From contig JANBPT010000078.1 of the NCBI GenBank assembly GCA_027575765.1, forward strand, positions 1 through 64,000: a DNA stretch of 64,000 nucleotides. Direction: 5' to 3'. The stretch is from Tieghemiomyces parasiticus (taxonomy: Eukaryota > Kickxellomycota > Dimargaritomycetes > Dimargaritales > Dimargaritaceae). Below, in pieces: positions 22,941-35,200 of the stretch. Positions within the stretch are counted from its first letter, which is position 1. Each line of letters starts with the position of its first letter. A model generated the notes under the pieces. It ran no database searches. It worked only from the letters and a program-made list of their open reading frames with translations, and was not told where the DNA came from. The position numbers and the translations under genes are program-made.

Positions 22941-25900
22941 TGAGGCGGCCTTAGAGCATAGTTAGCCTGGACTCTACTATCCGGTGTTGATATCCCCCAA
23001 GATCACCAGTATGTCGTTTTAAATTAATCGTTGGTCCTATTATATGCATCTTGTCATATATGAGGGTGATAAGTGGTAAAATAGAGTTAAGTGCAGGTAG
23101 AGAAGTGTCCAACTCCACTCCTCGGTTCAATGGTAACAGTCACCCATCCCATCATGTATTTGATGTGCCCTCATGATGTTACAAGTCGTAGGCAGGGCGA
23201 TATTGCAGTAGCAGTAGCATATCAGATCTGGGGCCTATAAAATGCTCAAATTTGTGAGCGGTAAAGCGATGGGATGACGAAGAGGAAATTCATGTGTATA
23301 CTTAGTAGAGTAGTACGTTTAAAGTAGCGAGTGGGCTCGAAACGACTCCAGGGAGCACTCAGGCAATGAATCCATCCTCCGGGAGGAGATGGCGGATAAG
23401 GATGTAGCCGAGCGCAACCGGTTGTAAAGAGAGAGAGAGGTAAGTAGGAGGGAAAGGCGTGATGGACTATATTAGTAAAAGATTACCAATACCTCCAAGT
23501 TACGACAAACGGTTCCCTTGCTGATATTGACTTTATAAAAGTTAGCTCTTAGGCGGGTAAATCATAGAATTTATCTCCCAACCGATCGGTCAGGCAGTGA
23601 GATCTAATTGATGCAGTGGGAGTTGAAGGAAAGAGAAGAGGAGATGCACTGTCCCCCCGAATGATGGCGCACGGCGAGCAGTAAAACAATAGGGTGGGGG
23701 AGGAAAATGCGCACTTGCTAGGTAAAAAGGCTATCGAAATATCGAAGGAGATAGACATGGAGGTTGGGGCTAAATGTAAGACAGCCAGGTAGGGGGGTCA
23801 CCTCACAATCCATCAAGTATGAGATTTGCTACTGCCTGTCTTTGTTTTAGTTGATCGCACATGGAATATTATTCGAAATGGGGGTGAATTCGCGGTCACT
23901 TGATGTACTGGCGGGTCAGTAAGGTAAATATGTATTGGTAATACTGAGAAACGTCCGAGAGAGAGTGTATATATATATATATATATAGATAGATAGATAT
24001 GTGCGCATATGAGCGACGACAACCTCCTGCCGAATATATGGCCGTAAGGAAATGTACAACTTGTCAATGTTTTCGGACAATTTCACGTCCCAAGTATCCT
24101 CCAATATCTTCATTCTGGCAGAAATACGGACATGGAAAGATAGGTTAATACCGTCCGTGTGTAGATCTAAAGAACTAGGTTGTATTATGATGCAGTCAGG
24201 AAAAAAACGATATGCATCCTTTACGATGTAGTTGGCCAAAAAGTAGGGGTGGTGTGGCTATGTGGCAAGAGGTGGCAATAGTTTTCGGCTCCATCTATTA
24301 TTACATTACGAAAGTAAGAATGGCAAATCGCCGTCAGCCACTGTTGACGCATTTTACAGGACTTGCACTATGGGTTTCTCCGGTCTAGCTGTAGGTTTCT
24401 ACTGACTGCCAGCAGTAGGCTGCCATTCGTTCCAGGTGGAAGAAGGGTATGGGGGGGCCTCTAGCTTGGAGGCCTTTGGGTATATCCTAGTGCAACCCGT
24501 GGGGTTAAAAATATAGAATAGAAATTATGTGGTGAGGAAGCTAGTGATAAGGCAGAGTAATAGAAGGGGGTCGACGCAGTGAAAATTAACTATGGCGAAG
24601 CAGAGAAGGCAAAGGTGCGGGTCGGAAGCGTGTGGTGTCTGATCAAGAGATGTACATGTCACCAGCCGTAATTTAGCGTCAATACTTATGGACCTACCTA
24701 GTGCTATGGAAAGAGGGAGACGGGGAAAGGAGAGATAGTAAAGTAAGGCAAAGGGAAGAAAAGGCTCGACAAAAACATGGGTGTATTGTGTTGCGTTTGC
24801 CTGACAGTGGCGCACCGCCGCCTGTGATATCGGAGCCGCTAAGGGCCTGGGATGTACCATCTGACCTCTAGGCTAGCGCTAACAGTGGATAACAGGCACA
24901 TGGTTTAGTTTTATTTGATCGCATGTGTGGGGTGTGAAAAAGGCGAAGATAGGGTCGTAGCAACCATCACCTGATAGAAACGGTCGTCTCGCGAGATATC
25001 AATAAAGGAACAGGGCAGAGGTGGGTGATCCAGTGCGCACGTCGCATTGCAGGCTATGTGTCAACCTCTCTGCCGCATAAGGTGCTACAAAGCTTTGGCA
25101 TAGCACATTCTAGATACCCCTAATTTTGTTTGTTGTGCCTTCAGTTCTTCATCGGACATATAAGGGGCCACGGTAAACATATGGAGGGGACACTAACACC
25201 AGCGGTAACAGGCATATTTACCGTGTGCACAGGCGTGTTCCTTTAACAAGGCATTGCTTGCATCTGCCGCGCCGTACTCATCAACCACTCCACATACCGA
25301 GTTGCCAGGGTCGCGCACTCCCGGAACTAAGGGAAGGGGAAGGGAGGGGACGAAATGGTGCCCTACACGTTGACATTCTAGTCCTGAATTATATTCACCT
25401 GATTGGTACACCCCCTCCTACCCCTCCCCTTTCAATCCGATCTTCGTGGAATGGTGTTCCTGTCAACTATTACGGCTGTGACTACATGTCGGACACGTTT
25501 AATAAATGAAGATCGATCCTTTATAGGTTTAAGGTCACGTATTCTTACATCCTTCCAACCCCGTTTCCCCTTGGCACCGAACTAGGAATGGCCAACCATA
25601 ATAGTCTCCCTGTCGACACGACAGGCCATAAGAACCAAGCCCTAGCGTTTTGAGAGTAGGCTGCCGTAATCTAAATTTATGAGGTTAAAAACTATTATCG
25701 CCAAATGATAGACTTTCTTGTCATAGACAAGGCGCTAGAGACGCGGTTGTCCCTTCATCACCCAACTTGTACAAAGTCAGGTGCCACTTCCTCCCTCCAC
25801 CGCTGGAAACTAAGTCCGGTCAATTGTTATATTATTTGCCTTACCGTCCAGTAACTGACCTGTCAGTCACACCCTCAGACACAGTACACCAGCCCCCTGA

Positions 25901-26360
25901 AAGGGGTGAGAAAGGTTCTCACCCCTGGGTAGTTAAACACCGATACAGTTGCCCGCTAAATAGCCCGCCGGATCACATGTCCACAAAACTCATTCTGGAA
26001 TGGACGTTCCTTACTCCTTTTCCCTTCACAGAGAAGGTAGGCCCATACATCGCTTGATGCAAGGAGAGCGAAACATGGGGTGAAGTGATTCTGGTCTAGT
26101 GAATCCCAGCTTGATTAGCCCATGTGAATATTTTGGAGGTGAGTGAAAGACTGCTAGTGCATATCTGACGAGCAGAGACAACGGGACAAATGGCGGCTGA
26201 AAAAATGAACCAAAAATAACCAAAAAGTTGCGGCACCGACTATTCCCAAGTGTTCACCTTCCTTAGTACTAAATCGGCCACCTGCAATGATGTTCGAGCG
26301 TAAACGATGAACAATTGGTTAGCGTATGGCCGCAACTGAAAATATATATCTATACTATAT
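22941..26360. other. Gene-free stretch with microsatellite
   Basis: No gene supported. It contains a TA/GATA microsatellite at about 23969-24000 and a perfect 7-bp stem, 3-nt loop hairpin (CCTGTCG-ACA-CGACAGG) near 25609. Confidence 0.5.
23969..24000. repeat. (TA)n followed by (GATA)n microsatellite
   Basis: Alternating TA for about 18 bases runs directly into GATA repeats. Confidence 0.9.
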
Positions 26361-26905
26361 TGTGGTCGATTCAAATGCCTTCCCAATGTTCATCTCATTA
26401 GAGCATTGGTTGATGCCGCATCCACGCCTCCGCGCACTCCATGCCATAGCTTGATCCCGATCAATGATGGCCTACCTATTTGGCAGTCTGCATTATCCAG
26501 GCTACACGCTTGTATCCATATCCATAATTCCCCCTCTCCTTTACCTACTTTCCATCTATCCTTTCGGTAGGCGTTCAATCTTCCTGATCTTTGAACATTG
26601 CCTCCATCCCAGGCGCCGCCACGTCCTATCCTTCTAAAACCTTCTCTTTTCTCTCCCCTTGCTCTGGCGGCTACCCAGCCGCCCTTCTATTCAGGTCGGT
26701 GCCCGGTCCCGCCACGGCCTGTCGTCCTGGATTCCCCTAGTCCAGGCTGGCTAGTTACTTGATTGATCTTGGTCATCATTCAAGTATAAAAGACCTAACG
26801 GTCATCATTCAATAAACGACAGCTATTATCCCACACAACAATCCCCAGCTTCCGTTTGAAGCTTTAAAGCTTGTTCAGTATTTAGTACGATTTACGCCTA
26901 CCACA
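26361..26905 (+). mobile_element. Solo LTR, copy B (545 bp)
   Basis: Same family and orientation as the copy at 5052-5586, with TGTGGT...ACCACA termini, TATAAAAG at 26785 and AATAAA at 26811. Long stretches are base-for-base identical to copy A, including a block of about 150 bases in the middle; differences are scattered substitutions and small indels. The flanking 5 bases (TATAT and ATTAT) do not match exactly, so the target duplication is either eroded or absent. No internal retroelement coding sequence adjoins it. Confidence 0.88.
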
Positions 26906-27574
26906 ATTATATTCACTTCTTGTATGTTTCTTGACCAGTCACCCCCCTTGTGTCCCTACCTACCACACAGAAGGTATGGTTCTAGCAGTCAAATCAAATA
27001 GAGATTTGCTTTTTATCTGTCATTGTAACTCAATGAGACGGTGCGGAATATATATAAATATATATATACGTCGGGAAGTCGAATTGGTGTAAGGTAGAAT
27101 AGAGGGGAACGAATGGAGTTTATGACCGTGGATAATACTCTGTAAGTATATCAGCTTGCTAAAGATGACGGGCTAGCGTTGCGCCACCTATCATGATAGT
27201 TAAGCTAGCACTGAACCTAATAAAACGAAGTAGGAAATCAATTACAAGGGAGTGTTTAATCCCCATGCACAACATAAATTTTGGGACTGCACTACAGTAT
27301 AACCGCTAATCTCTGCCAGGATAGATTGGTATTTTAAACTATTCTTAGCTACTATGTCTCTTATGAGATAAAGGCCAGCGGCACCGAATTGCCTTATCTA
27401 TTAGGAAACCAGGGCGAGACAAAAAAAGGGTACGGTGTGATTTGTACATCTAGCTTACCATACCAGGGTGTAGCGCCTGTCGGAAATATTAGTACGTTTG
27501 AAAAAAATGAAAGGTATATCTAGGATCAGCCAGAATTTGCGTACATCGCCACATTAAAAAAGTTCGCGATGCAA
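26906..27574. other. Intergenic spacer with TA-rich tract
   Basis: This is the 3' flank of the P450-reductase gene. An AT dinucleotide-rich tract lies at 27047-27068. No gene is seen. Confidence 0.6.
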
Positions 27575-29854
27575 CTAGGCCCACACATCTTCCTGATAAC
27601 GACCCTGGCCGCGCAAGTTTTTGACGTAGTTGACTGCCTGTTGCTGGGGCATCCCACCAACGTTGGCTGCGATATCGACAAACGTCTTGTTGACATCACG
27701 GGCCATGTGGCGGGCATCGCCACAAACATACACGTAAGCGTGATGATTATGAAGCAGGTCCCACAGGGTATCCTGTTCGGCGCGGAGGAGATCCTGAACG
27801 TAGATCTTTTCGGGCTGGTCGCGGGAGAAAGCGCAACGGATCCCGGAGTGCGGCGCCGGGAGATGCTGGAAATATTCGGGCCACTCCGGCTCGTAGAGGT
27901 AGTCCTGGTGGCGCGATCGGCACCCAAAATAGAGGAGGGTCGGGCCGACTTGAGTGTCAGGACCACTGGTGGCGGCCAGATGGCTGCGTTCCATGACAAA
28001 GGCGCGGAATGGGGCCACGCCCGTACCGGGCCCCACCATGATGATTGGGGTAGCCGGCGACTTAGGCAGCTTGAAATTAGAGCGCCGCACAAACATGGCT
28101 ACGTTCAGGTCACCGGTCTCGAGCTTGGGGCGCAGAAAGAAGGCAGCCGGATCTCCCGTGACTAGCGGAGTGCAATCAGCGGCGTCGCCATTGGTCAGGG
28201 TCGGGCGGCTACGGTAGTCGTGGATGGCTTTGAAGTAGTTGGTAGCCACGCCGTACACGGTCCGGTCTGGAGTGGCGGTGGGTGTATAAGCCAGGACCAC
28301 TGCGGTCATGTGTAGCCGTTTTGGGTGCAGCTTGGCTGATGAACTAATACTGTAGTACCGGGGCAAAACCCGCGTAAACTCGTCAAGCAGGGCGGCGAAG
28401 GGAATTGCGTAGCGGTCAGCAGCAGCCACGGTGGGGATGGCTTGCTTCTCGCGACGCTGGACGATCTCCAAGACTTCACCCATGGTGAGCCGAGGCTCAA
28501 AGATCTGGCGGGCATAGGCGGCCTTGTCGCTGGCCAGCGTACCAAGGTAGGTACGGGCCGGTTCCGAGCGGGCGTAGGCAGTGAGTGTCTCAAAAAACTG
28601 ACGCGATGGCGGCGATATAATATCCAAGCAATGCCGAAGGGCGGTCCGATAGGTGGTGGGAATCGGGAAGGGCGCCTGCTTACTAGAAGCGGAGTTCGGG
28701 TCGTGCAGGGCCAACTTGAAGGCCGTGTCAGCGCGGTCGGCAAGGCCCAGGACGTTCAGCAGGCGGTCGACCTCGCGCTCCGGGTTGACCGGCCACACCG
28801 CAGCATGGTCACCGGTGAGGTAGGTCATGCCCTGGGCGTCGCTAATGTCGAGTTCCACGTGAAGGCAGCTCCGCTCGGTGGAGGTGAAGAGCTCACGGGT
28901 GAATGCCACAGGGGCCCAGTAGGGGTGTTTAACGTCGTAGGTGGGCACTAGACCCGACGGGCCGGGCTTGATGATGGGTCCACCGTCGTAGACGTGGTCG
29001 GCATTAGCCCCAGGGAGTTCGGTTAGGTCGAATGTGGCCGCCTGCGGGGCGTTGCTGACGGCCTCGAAATCGATACCGAAGTGGGCGCACGCAAGGGGCC
29101 AGAGCTCATCCTTCCATGCCAAAAAGTCTTCCTCCATGCTGCGATCGTCGTCACCTTCGCCGCGTCGATGAACCCGCTGGGCGCCCAAGCGCTCCAGGGT
29201 TTGGTCGACGGTCCGGGCTACATGATTGTAAAGCTCGTAGGTGCTGTTCCCCAGACCAAACAGGGCGTAGTGTAGGGACCGTAGGGGCTCGTGATCGTCA
29301 GGGTCCTCGAGGTCGGTGAATTCGGGCATGTGGGCCTCGTCGTCCGGATTGATGAGGGTCTCCCAGAACTCCACGGCATTATCGGTGGGCTCGCCCTCCC
29401 CGTAAGTAGCCAAGAGGAACACGGCCAGGTGGTCGCGAGGTAGCTGGTGCAGGACAGTTAGGTCGTGCTCCTCAAGGTCGGCGACCAGGCAACGCAGGCC
29501 GAACCGCTGGGTGGCCTCCTTCGCCAGGCGCCGGGCGAAATCCTCGGCTGTACCGGTCTGGGAGCCGTAAAAGAATACCACTCGCTGTCCGGCCTCGCGC
29601 ATCAGCGTCACGAAGCTGTCGGATCCCTTGGTCGGGTCCCGGGCCTTGGGCAGTGCAGCCGTTTTGGTCTCGGCCCGTGCAGATTCCTGGAGCCGATCAA
29701 ACGGACTCTTGGTCGATGGCGGGGTGGCCTGGCGCCGTAGTAGATAGAATCCCGCGGCGGCTAGGGCGATGAAAATGATGAGGTAGTCAGAGAACTCCAA
29801 CGAGACGCTGGCGGGCTCGCCCGTGGGGGCATTGGGCGGCGGTGAAGTGTCCAT
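27575..29854 (-). CDS. NCP1: NADPH-cytochrome P450 reductase
   Basis: Single exon, 759 aa. The frame stays open upstream, but only a TTG lies there; the ATG at 29854 is the first real start. Residues about 21-42 form one membrane anchor (LIIFIALAAAGFYLL) placing the enzyme on the ER. The flavodoxin-like FMN domain follows with FYGSQTGTAEDFA (near 90), ATYGEGEPTDNA and FGLGNSTYE. The FAD domain contains RYYSISSS (499-506), and the NADPH-binding part contains GPGTGVAPFRAF (608 on), the CGD motif (near 710) and a C-terminal Trp, here followed by one Ala. It transfers electrons from NADPH through FAD and FMN to P450s (sterol 14-demethylation, xenobiotics) and other heme proteins. It is somewhat longer than the usual 680-700 aa. 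It is divergently placed relative to STT4, 2.4 kb apart. Confidence 0.97.
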   Translation of the reverse strand: MDTSPPPNAPTGEPASVSLEFSDYLIIFIALAAAGFYLLRRQATPPSTKSPFDRLQESARAETKTAALPKARDPTKGSDSFVTLMREAGQRVVFFYGSQTGTAEDFARRLAKEATQRFGLRCLVADLEEHDLTVLHQLPRDHLAVFLLATYGEGEPTDNAVEFWETLINPDDEAHMPEFTDLEDPDDHEPLRSLHYALFGLGNSTYELYNHVARTVDQTLERLGAQRVHRRGEGDDDRSMEEDFLAWKDELWPLACAHFGIDFEAVSNAPQAATFDLTELPGANADHVYDGGPIIKPGPSGLVPTYDVKHPYWAPVAFTRELFTSTERSCLHVELDISDAQGMTYLTGDHAAVWPVNPEREVDRLLNVLGLADRADTAFKLALHDPNSASSKQAPFPIPTTYRTALRHCLDIISPPSRQFFETLTAYARSEPARTYLGTLASDKAAYARQIFEPRLTMGEVLEIVQRREKQAIPTVAAADRYAIPFAALLDEFTRVLPRYYSISSSAKLHPKRLHMTAVVLAYTPTATPDRTVYGVATNYFKAIHDYRSRPTLTNGDAADCTPLVTGDPAAFFLRPKLETGDLNVAMFVRRSNFKLPKSPATPIIMVGPGTGVAPFRAFVMERSHLAATSGPDTQVGPTLLYFGCRSRHQDYLYEPEWPEYFQHLPAPHSGIRCAFSRDQPEKIYVQDLLRAEQDTLWDLLHNHHAYVYVCGDARHMARDVNKTFVDIAANVGGMPQQQAVNYVKNLRGQGRYQEDVWA

Positions 29855-32224
29855 GGCAGAAATTAGGATAAAGGCCGGGTACAGCCGTATAAGCACGCGT
29901 CTAGGGCTGGCGGGCTGCCAAAAAAACAAAGGAGTAGGTTGGCAGGCCGTGTGGAGCTAACAGGAGGTGGCTGGGATTTTATGGCCGGTGCCAGGAGGAG
30001 AATTAAGGTTGCCAATGGGACGGGTCAACAATGACGACCAGAGACGAATGGGCAGTAATGACAGCGTAAGCGAGTAAAAGGCCTCCGTGAATCGTGGGAC
30101 AAAGACAACAAGAGAGCTAGAACCCAACGTCTAACCAGTGAAAGTAACAGGTCGCGACAACCCGAGATGTGCAAAACCTCAAGGAGGGGCTGGATTCCCC
30201 GTGGCCTATTAATACAGACCTGGCAGATGAGGGAGGGAATCTACCAGGTAGCCAGGCTCCTGGGTCCATATGGCGAGTGTCTCGGGGCGAACTCAGCCCA
30301 GCCCTCTCGACCAGTCGAAAGTTCGAGGACGCAGCCGTCCATACCCTGGTCCCTGGCGACTCAATCAGGCCATACAGAGCTCGGAAGATATCGCTACCCC
30401 GTAAGAAACAGGATAGGCCCCGGGAAGGACACAGGCCCGTAGACCAATGGGAGGCGTGCGCTTGCCTGGCAACCCCCTTCCATTCATCTGCACGACCCCA
30501 CCGTACTGTTAACCCGCGGGCAGGCCACCCCTCATGAGCTGCCCAGGGCTGGAGACACAGGGCCGCCATTGAATGGCCCGTCTCCGCCTCATATTACTAG
30601 GCCCACGTCAAAGTGTTACTCGGGCGAGAGCTATCTGATGGTATGAGCCATGGTAGTTGCATGCCACTTGTACACCTCGCCCTAGAGGCGACGTTGAAGG
30701 ATGGTAGGTCAGGGGCGCGGTCTGGGAGTGTACCAGTGGGCGGACGGATGACGTGCGACAGTGACCGGCCAAGCTAACAGCACTAGCCAGCGTGTCAAAT
30801 CGACAGCTGCCGCGATGCCGGCCAAGGGCTGTGGCGGGTGGTAGCCGCACCTCTTGCGTACGGCCAGTACCCATGCCTGGCCGGGAGCAGTGGGCCAGCT
30901 TCTCCCATATCCCGGCCGCCGACCACCACCGAGCGCCACATGCCCGTTCGCCATAGGAATCCAGCCAGGGAAACAGGCCACATTCTATCACATGCTGGAC
31001 AGGCGTGGTGGCGGTTGGCAGGCCCACCATAGCGGTTGTTGCAGATCTTTAGAACGGTGGCCGGGGAGTTTGCGGAAGAATGTGGTGGATCAGACCCACT
31101 AGTCTCACGACGTTTCGAACTGGCCGGGGGGGGGGGTATGGCCGTTCGGGCTGCCGTGGAGGGGTGGTTTTCGAGTAACCTAAATACGACTGATCGGTCG
31201 GGGAGTTTAATAGCGCATGGTACCTAGCCCACCCCCTATACCATATAGACAACCTAATAGGGGCTGCAGAGCCTGGCGTCCCCCCCCCGCCATCTGTAAT
31301 CCGCTTAAGCCCAGGGTAGTCATTATGCTAGTCGCCGGTTTCAGCTCGCCTTGTCTACAGAGCAAGTAAGTACTGGGGTGAGAATTAATCCAGAATTTGG
31401 CTGGCGGGATAGAAGATTGCCTGGCATACTTTTCCTGCCAGCCCACTCTGTGCAGGCAGATGCGCTTCTGGTATCCGCATTCGGTGAAAGCCCACCGGCG
31501 GGGTCGATCCATGGGCCCGATTGTGGATAGGTGAGGTCCGTTGGGGATGGGCTGTTCTGTACCCCAGCCCTGATCACGCGGAGGCGCAGTGTCAACACTT
31601 CAGAACCAACTCTTCGCCCATGATGCATCTCACGAGAGTCAGGACCAAGGACGAGGGCACATACCGAGCCGGGGCATAGTGTTCCTGGAGGATATCGTCT
31701 GTGTGTCACCTTCGCCACCACACCCAAGGCCACTGGCGCTCATGAGTTGGGAAGTGATCAAAACTGGGGCTCGCAAAGCCCTGGAGCTAGCTAGCAACAT
31801 GGTGCAAACTGGTGGGTGGGTAGGGGAGGGATTCATGCCCGTCGCTGACCCGTAAGGTACCTTATGGGTATACCGAGGGTGCTGGACAGTTGCGGGGTAT
31901 GGGGTAGTAAACAAGACTGTAAGGCGCTGGCGGTTCTGTCCTATCTTTAACAATCCCCATCCCCCCTGTGCCCCATCGACTATAGCATCCTCCCCTACCC
32001 TCGCCCATTCGCAGGTTGGACACCCCCCAATTAAACTTTAGTTACAGGGACAGTGTCACTGTTACACTTCTCCATTTGCCGTTGCAGACAGTACCTCCCT
32101 CCCTCCCTTTCTCTTGCCCGGGTGAGCGGATTCAACTGCGTCCACATTTTGACCTCTAAAACCCAGCGCCACCAACCTCAATCCCTCGCACTTCCAGAGT
32201 CTTCGACTCACTCCCTCGCTTCCA
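29855..32224. other. Long intergenic region between divergent genes
   Basis: Holds the promoters of the P450 reductase (left) and STT4 (right). The middle, about 30100-31950, is GC-richer than other spacers and has open frames of up to 150 codons on both strands, but none shows a known motif. A run of 11 G lies at 31126-31136. It may include decayed sequence. Confidence 0.5.
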
Positions 32225-35200
32225 ATGGACGGGTAAGTACCTGATGGAGGGCCGGTACTGGCGCTGCTATGCCCAGTGGGATTGGCACGCTATCGACAGC
32301 TAGTAGCACCTTTCATCCCAGGCAGCCGCAACCCAGGACACAACTTCTCGGCCTAACTTGCTGCCCCTGTGTACGCCGCTGTGATTCCCTTTCCAACGCC
32401 AGGCTTGAATTTCCCGACCTTCACCACCAGATTCTGCACCAGCTGGCTACGACCCTGGCCCTTCAGAAGGAAAAGGCGTCGCACCAGGGGGTCCCGCAGC
32501 TCTGGAACCAATTTCCCACTCTACCTGTGGCCGAGGCCGTTGTCCCGGCGAGTCCCGCAGCGGTCCCTGCGCAGCCGGCAGAACCCGCAGACGGGGGGAG
32601 AACTGGTCCTCCCGGGGATACATCGCCGCCGCCGCTGACCAACGGCCATGCCGTCCCCGGCCCTACCGCCATCAACTCCTCGCCGGCTACCCCGGAACTC
32701 ATGACGGCCCGCCAGCAGAGTGCCATTTTGGCTGGGGCACGCTGGGCCCTGGAGACCAAATCCTATGCCACCCGCTGTCAGCTCGTGCAGCGCCTGCTGC
32801 CCTACCTGGCCGCCCTCCCGGGCTACACCTACCCAGAAAACTACCGGTGGAAGGAGATTTCGCCCGAGGATCGGTTCGTATACGAGTTTACCTCATATCT
32901 GCTCAACATCGCCGCCGAGGAACTGGTCAACCCGGCCACCGATGAACCCGATGTGCCGCACCCGGCCAACCTGGCCCACACCATCCTGGAAGCCGTATGG
33001 AGCTACGTCGAGTCCCACGTCCACCTATTATGCGACGCGTCGCCCGTGCGCGTGTGTACCTTCGTCCTGCCTTCGCTCAACGGCGCCTTCCAGGCCCTGG
33101 AGGACGCCCCTTTGGCGTTTCCCGCATCCTGGGTGGTCAAGGCCTACGACTTGGCCAAGCGTTTGCTCCACGGGGACGTCCTTGATACCATCACCCGCAA
33201 GATCGCCGCCGCGCGCCGCGGGACCAGCGTGGGTGACGCTAGCGACTCCGGACCACGCTACGCTCGCCGTGTACTGAAGCGCTACGCCGACTCCGGTGCG
33301 CCGTTCTCCAGCAACGCTGTGATCGTGCGTTACCTAGGCTTCGTGCGGAACGTCCTGGTGCGTCGCTCTGTGCGTACCGACATTGACGCCGACTGCCGCA
33401 CCAAAGTCCGTGTGGCCAGCCGCGGTCGCAGCGGAACCACCGCCGCCCCGGCTGTTAACCACCTCAACGCCGCTGGTTTGCATGACGAGGCCCCGCGGGC
33501 TAAGCCCCCTGCCCCTGTCGCGACGGGCGCGGGTGGAACCGGTCTCCAGGAGCCCGAGACCTACGAGGAGTGCTGGGCCCAGCTCAAAGCCCGCCCGCAG
33601 CCCCGGTTCTCCGAAAACGCGGCGGCCCCCGACGATCCCTCCGCCTACGCCCGGGCTGTCCGCGGCCTGTTTGTGCTCAGCCAGCGGTACTGGGCCGACC
33701 TGGTTAACCTGATGCGCGAACCTAGCCCCACGGGGTCCTCCCCGGACGAGACGGTGCGGCCGGCGCCCACCGCTGGGCCCACCCCCAACGTCGGATGGAG
33801 TCCCCAGCTCACCGTGCGCCCGGGCGGCCCGGGCCCCGCCGCGACCCTTGCCGTCCCGTCCGCTCACCCGTTACCCCCGACGGCCAGCACCCCCCAGTGG
33901 TACTTGGCCCCGGAACTCTACGTACTGGACCTCCTCCCGCGCTGCCTGCAGGTGGCTGGTCTGGCTTGCTACGTGCTTGGGTGCCTCGACGAACCGTTCC
34001 TTAATGATATCCTCACCTTCCTCATCTCTCCGCTGGCGCGCGCTTGCCCCCTGGTGGTAATCACCATCTGTGACGTGCTGGAGGTCATCGCGGGCAGTTT
34101 CCCGGACTACCGCGCCGAAATCCTGCAGTCCATGATCGACTACGTTAATCACCCGCCGGCCAATGCCGCCGAGGTGATCCCCGACGCCTCCGGGCTAGAA
34201 CGCAACCCAGCCGAGGTGGCGTTAGACGACGAACTGCTGGGCTACGTGGTCCACGTCCTGACCCGCTGTCTGGCCCTCAATGCCGGCGGGGACCAGGTGG
34301 CGTTGTCCACCCTGCACCTGTTCATGAACACCCTCTTCGCGATGCACCTCGACACCCAGAAGGTCCCGTTGGCCCACCGTATCAGCCGCAACGCCATAAT
34401 CGCCCTCAGCGACGTGACCCTGGCCCTGCACAACGACCGCATCACCGTGTGGTGCGTATCCACCCTGCTCCGGTCGGCCAAGAAGCACGACGTGTCCCTG
34501 CGCCGGCTGATAATAGAGAAACTGGCGCAGGTGGCCCTGATCGCCCCCACCACTTCGTTCGTAGAGGTCGTGGAACTGCTGGCCCTGGTGGGCGACACCC
34601 GCCACACCCGTGAAGCTGGGATCGAGGCCCACGTCTTGCGTGAGACAGTATGGCGCACCATGCGCTATCTGGCCACCCGGGCCAACCAACGCCCGGACCT
34701 TTACAATCGATTCCTGGCCCTCATCCTTAACTGGTTTGTGGATAAAGGTGTGGAAATCCAGACCACGGCCTGTGTGGTGCGTACCCGTGGGGTCATCCAC
34801 GCCAAGGAACTGGGCGTGTTCCTACCCGTCATTCAGGCGCTCCTCGAGCACCGCGATTTTGAGCCCCACCTCAAGGCCTCGCATGACATGGTATCCCTAA
34901 TGCGCAACGTGTGGTTCCACTTGGTGCTCAACGGGTGTCTGGTGGACCCCTCATGGATCGCCGAGTACAACGACGCCCTGGTGGTGATGGCCGCCAAGTC
35001 TCCAATCCTGGTGCACGAGTCGGCCATCAACTACCTCGAGACCGACCTTGAGTACAACTCGGTGCTGCGTCGCGGGTACTCGGAACAGTCCCTGTCCAGC
35101 TTACGCGCCACCCTGGCGTCGTACCTCCCCGACCACGCGGCGGCCATCCGGTCCCTGTCATTCGCTCAGACCACCTTCCTGCTGGCCATCTGGTACGTCG

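Noticed and set aside
30117..31030. Overlapping 90-150-codon frames on both strands between NCP1 and STT4
   Set aside because: Competing frames on both strands, no motifs, no start context; explained by local GC content.
31126..31136. Long G-run (also 9409-9418 and 59858-59867) as a telomeric or quadruplex element
   Set aside because: Isolated single homopolymers without the multiple spaced G-tracts or telomere-like repeats needed.
32269..32402. ATG at 32269 as the start of STT4
   Set aside because: It lies in the intron predicted from the GTAAGT donor, CTAAC branch site and in-phase acceptor; the encoded leader (Thr/Ser/Pro/Cys-rich) looks non-coding.
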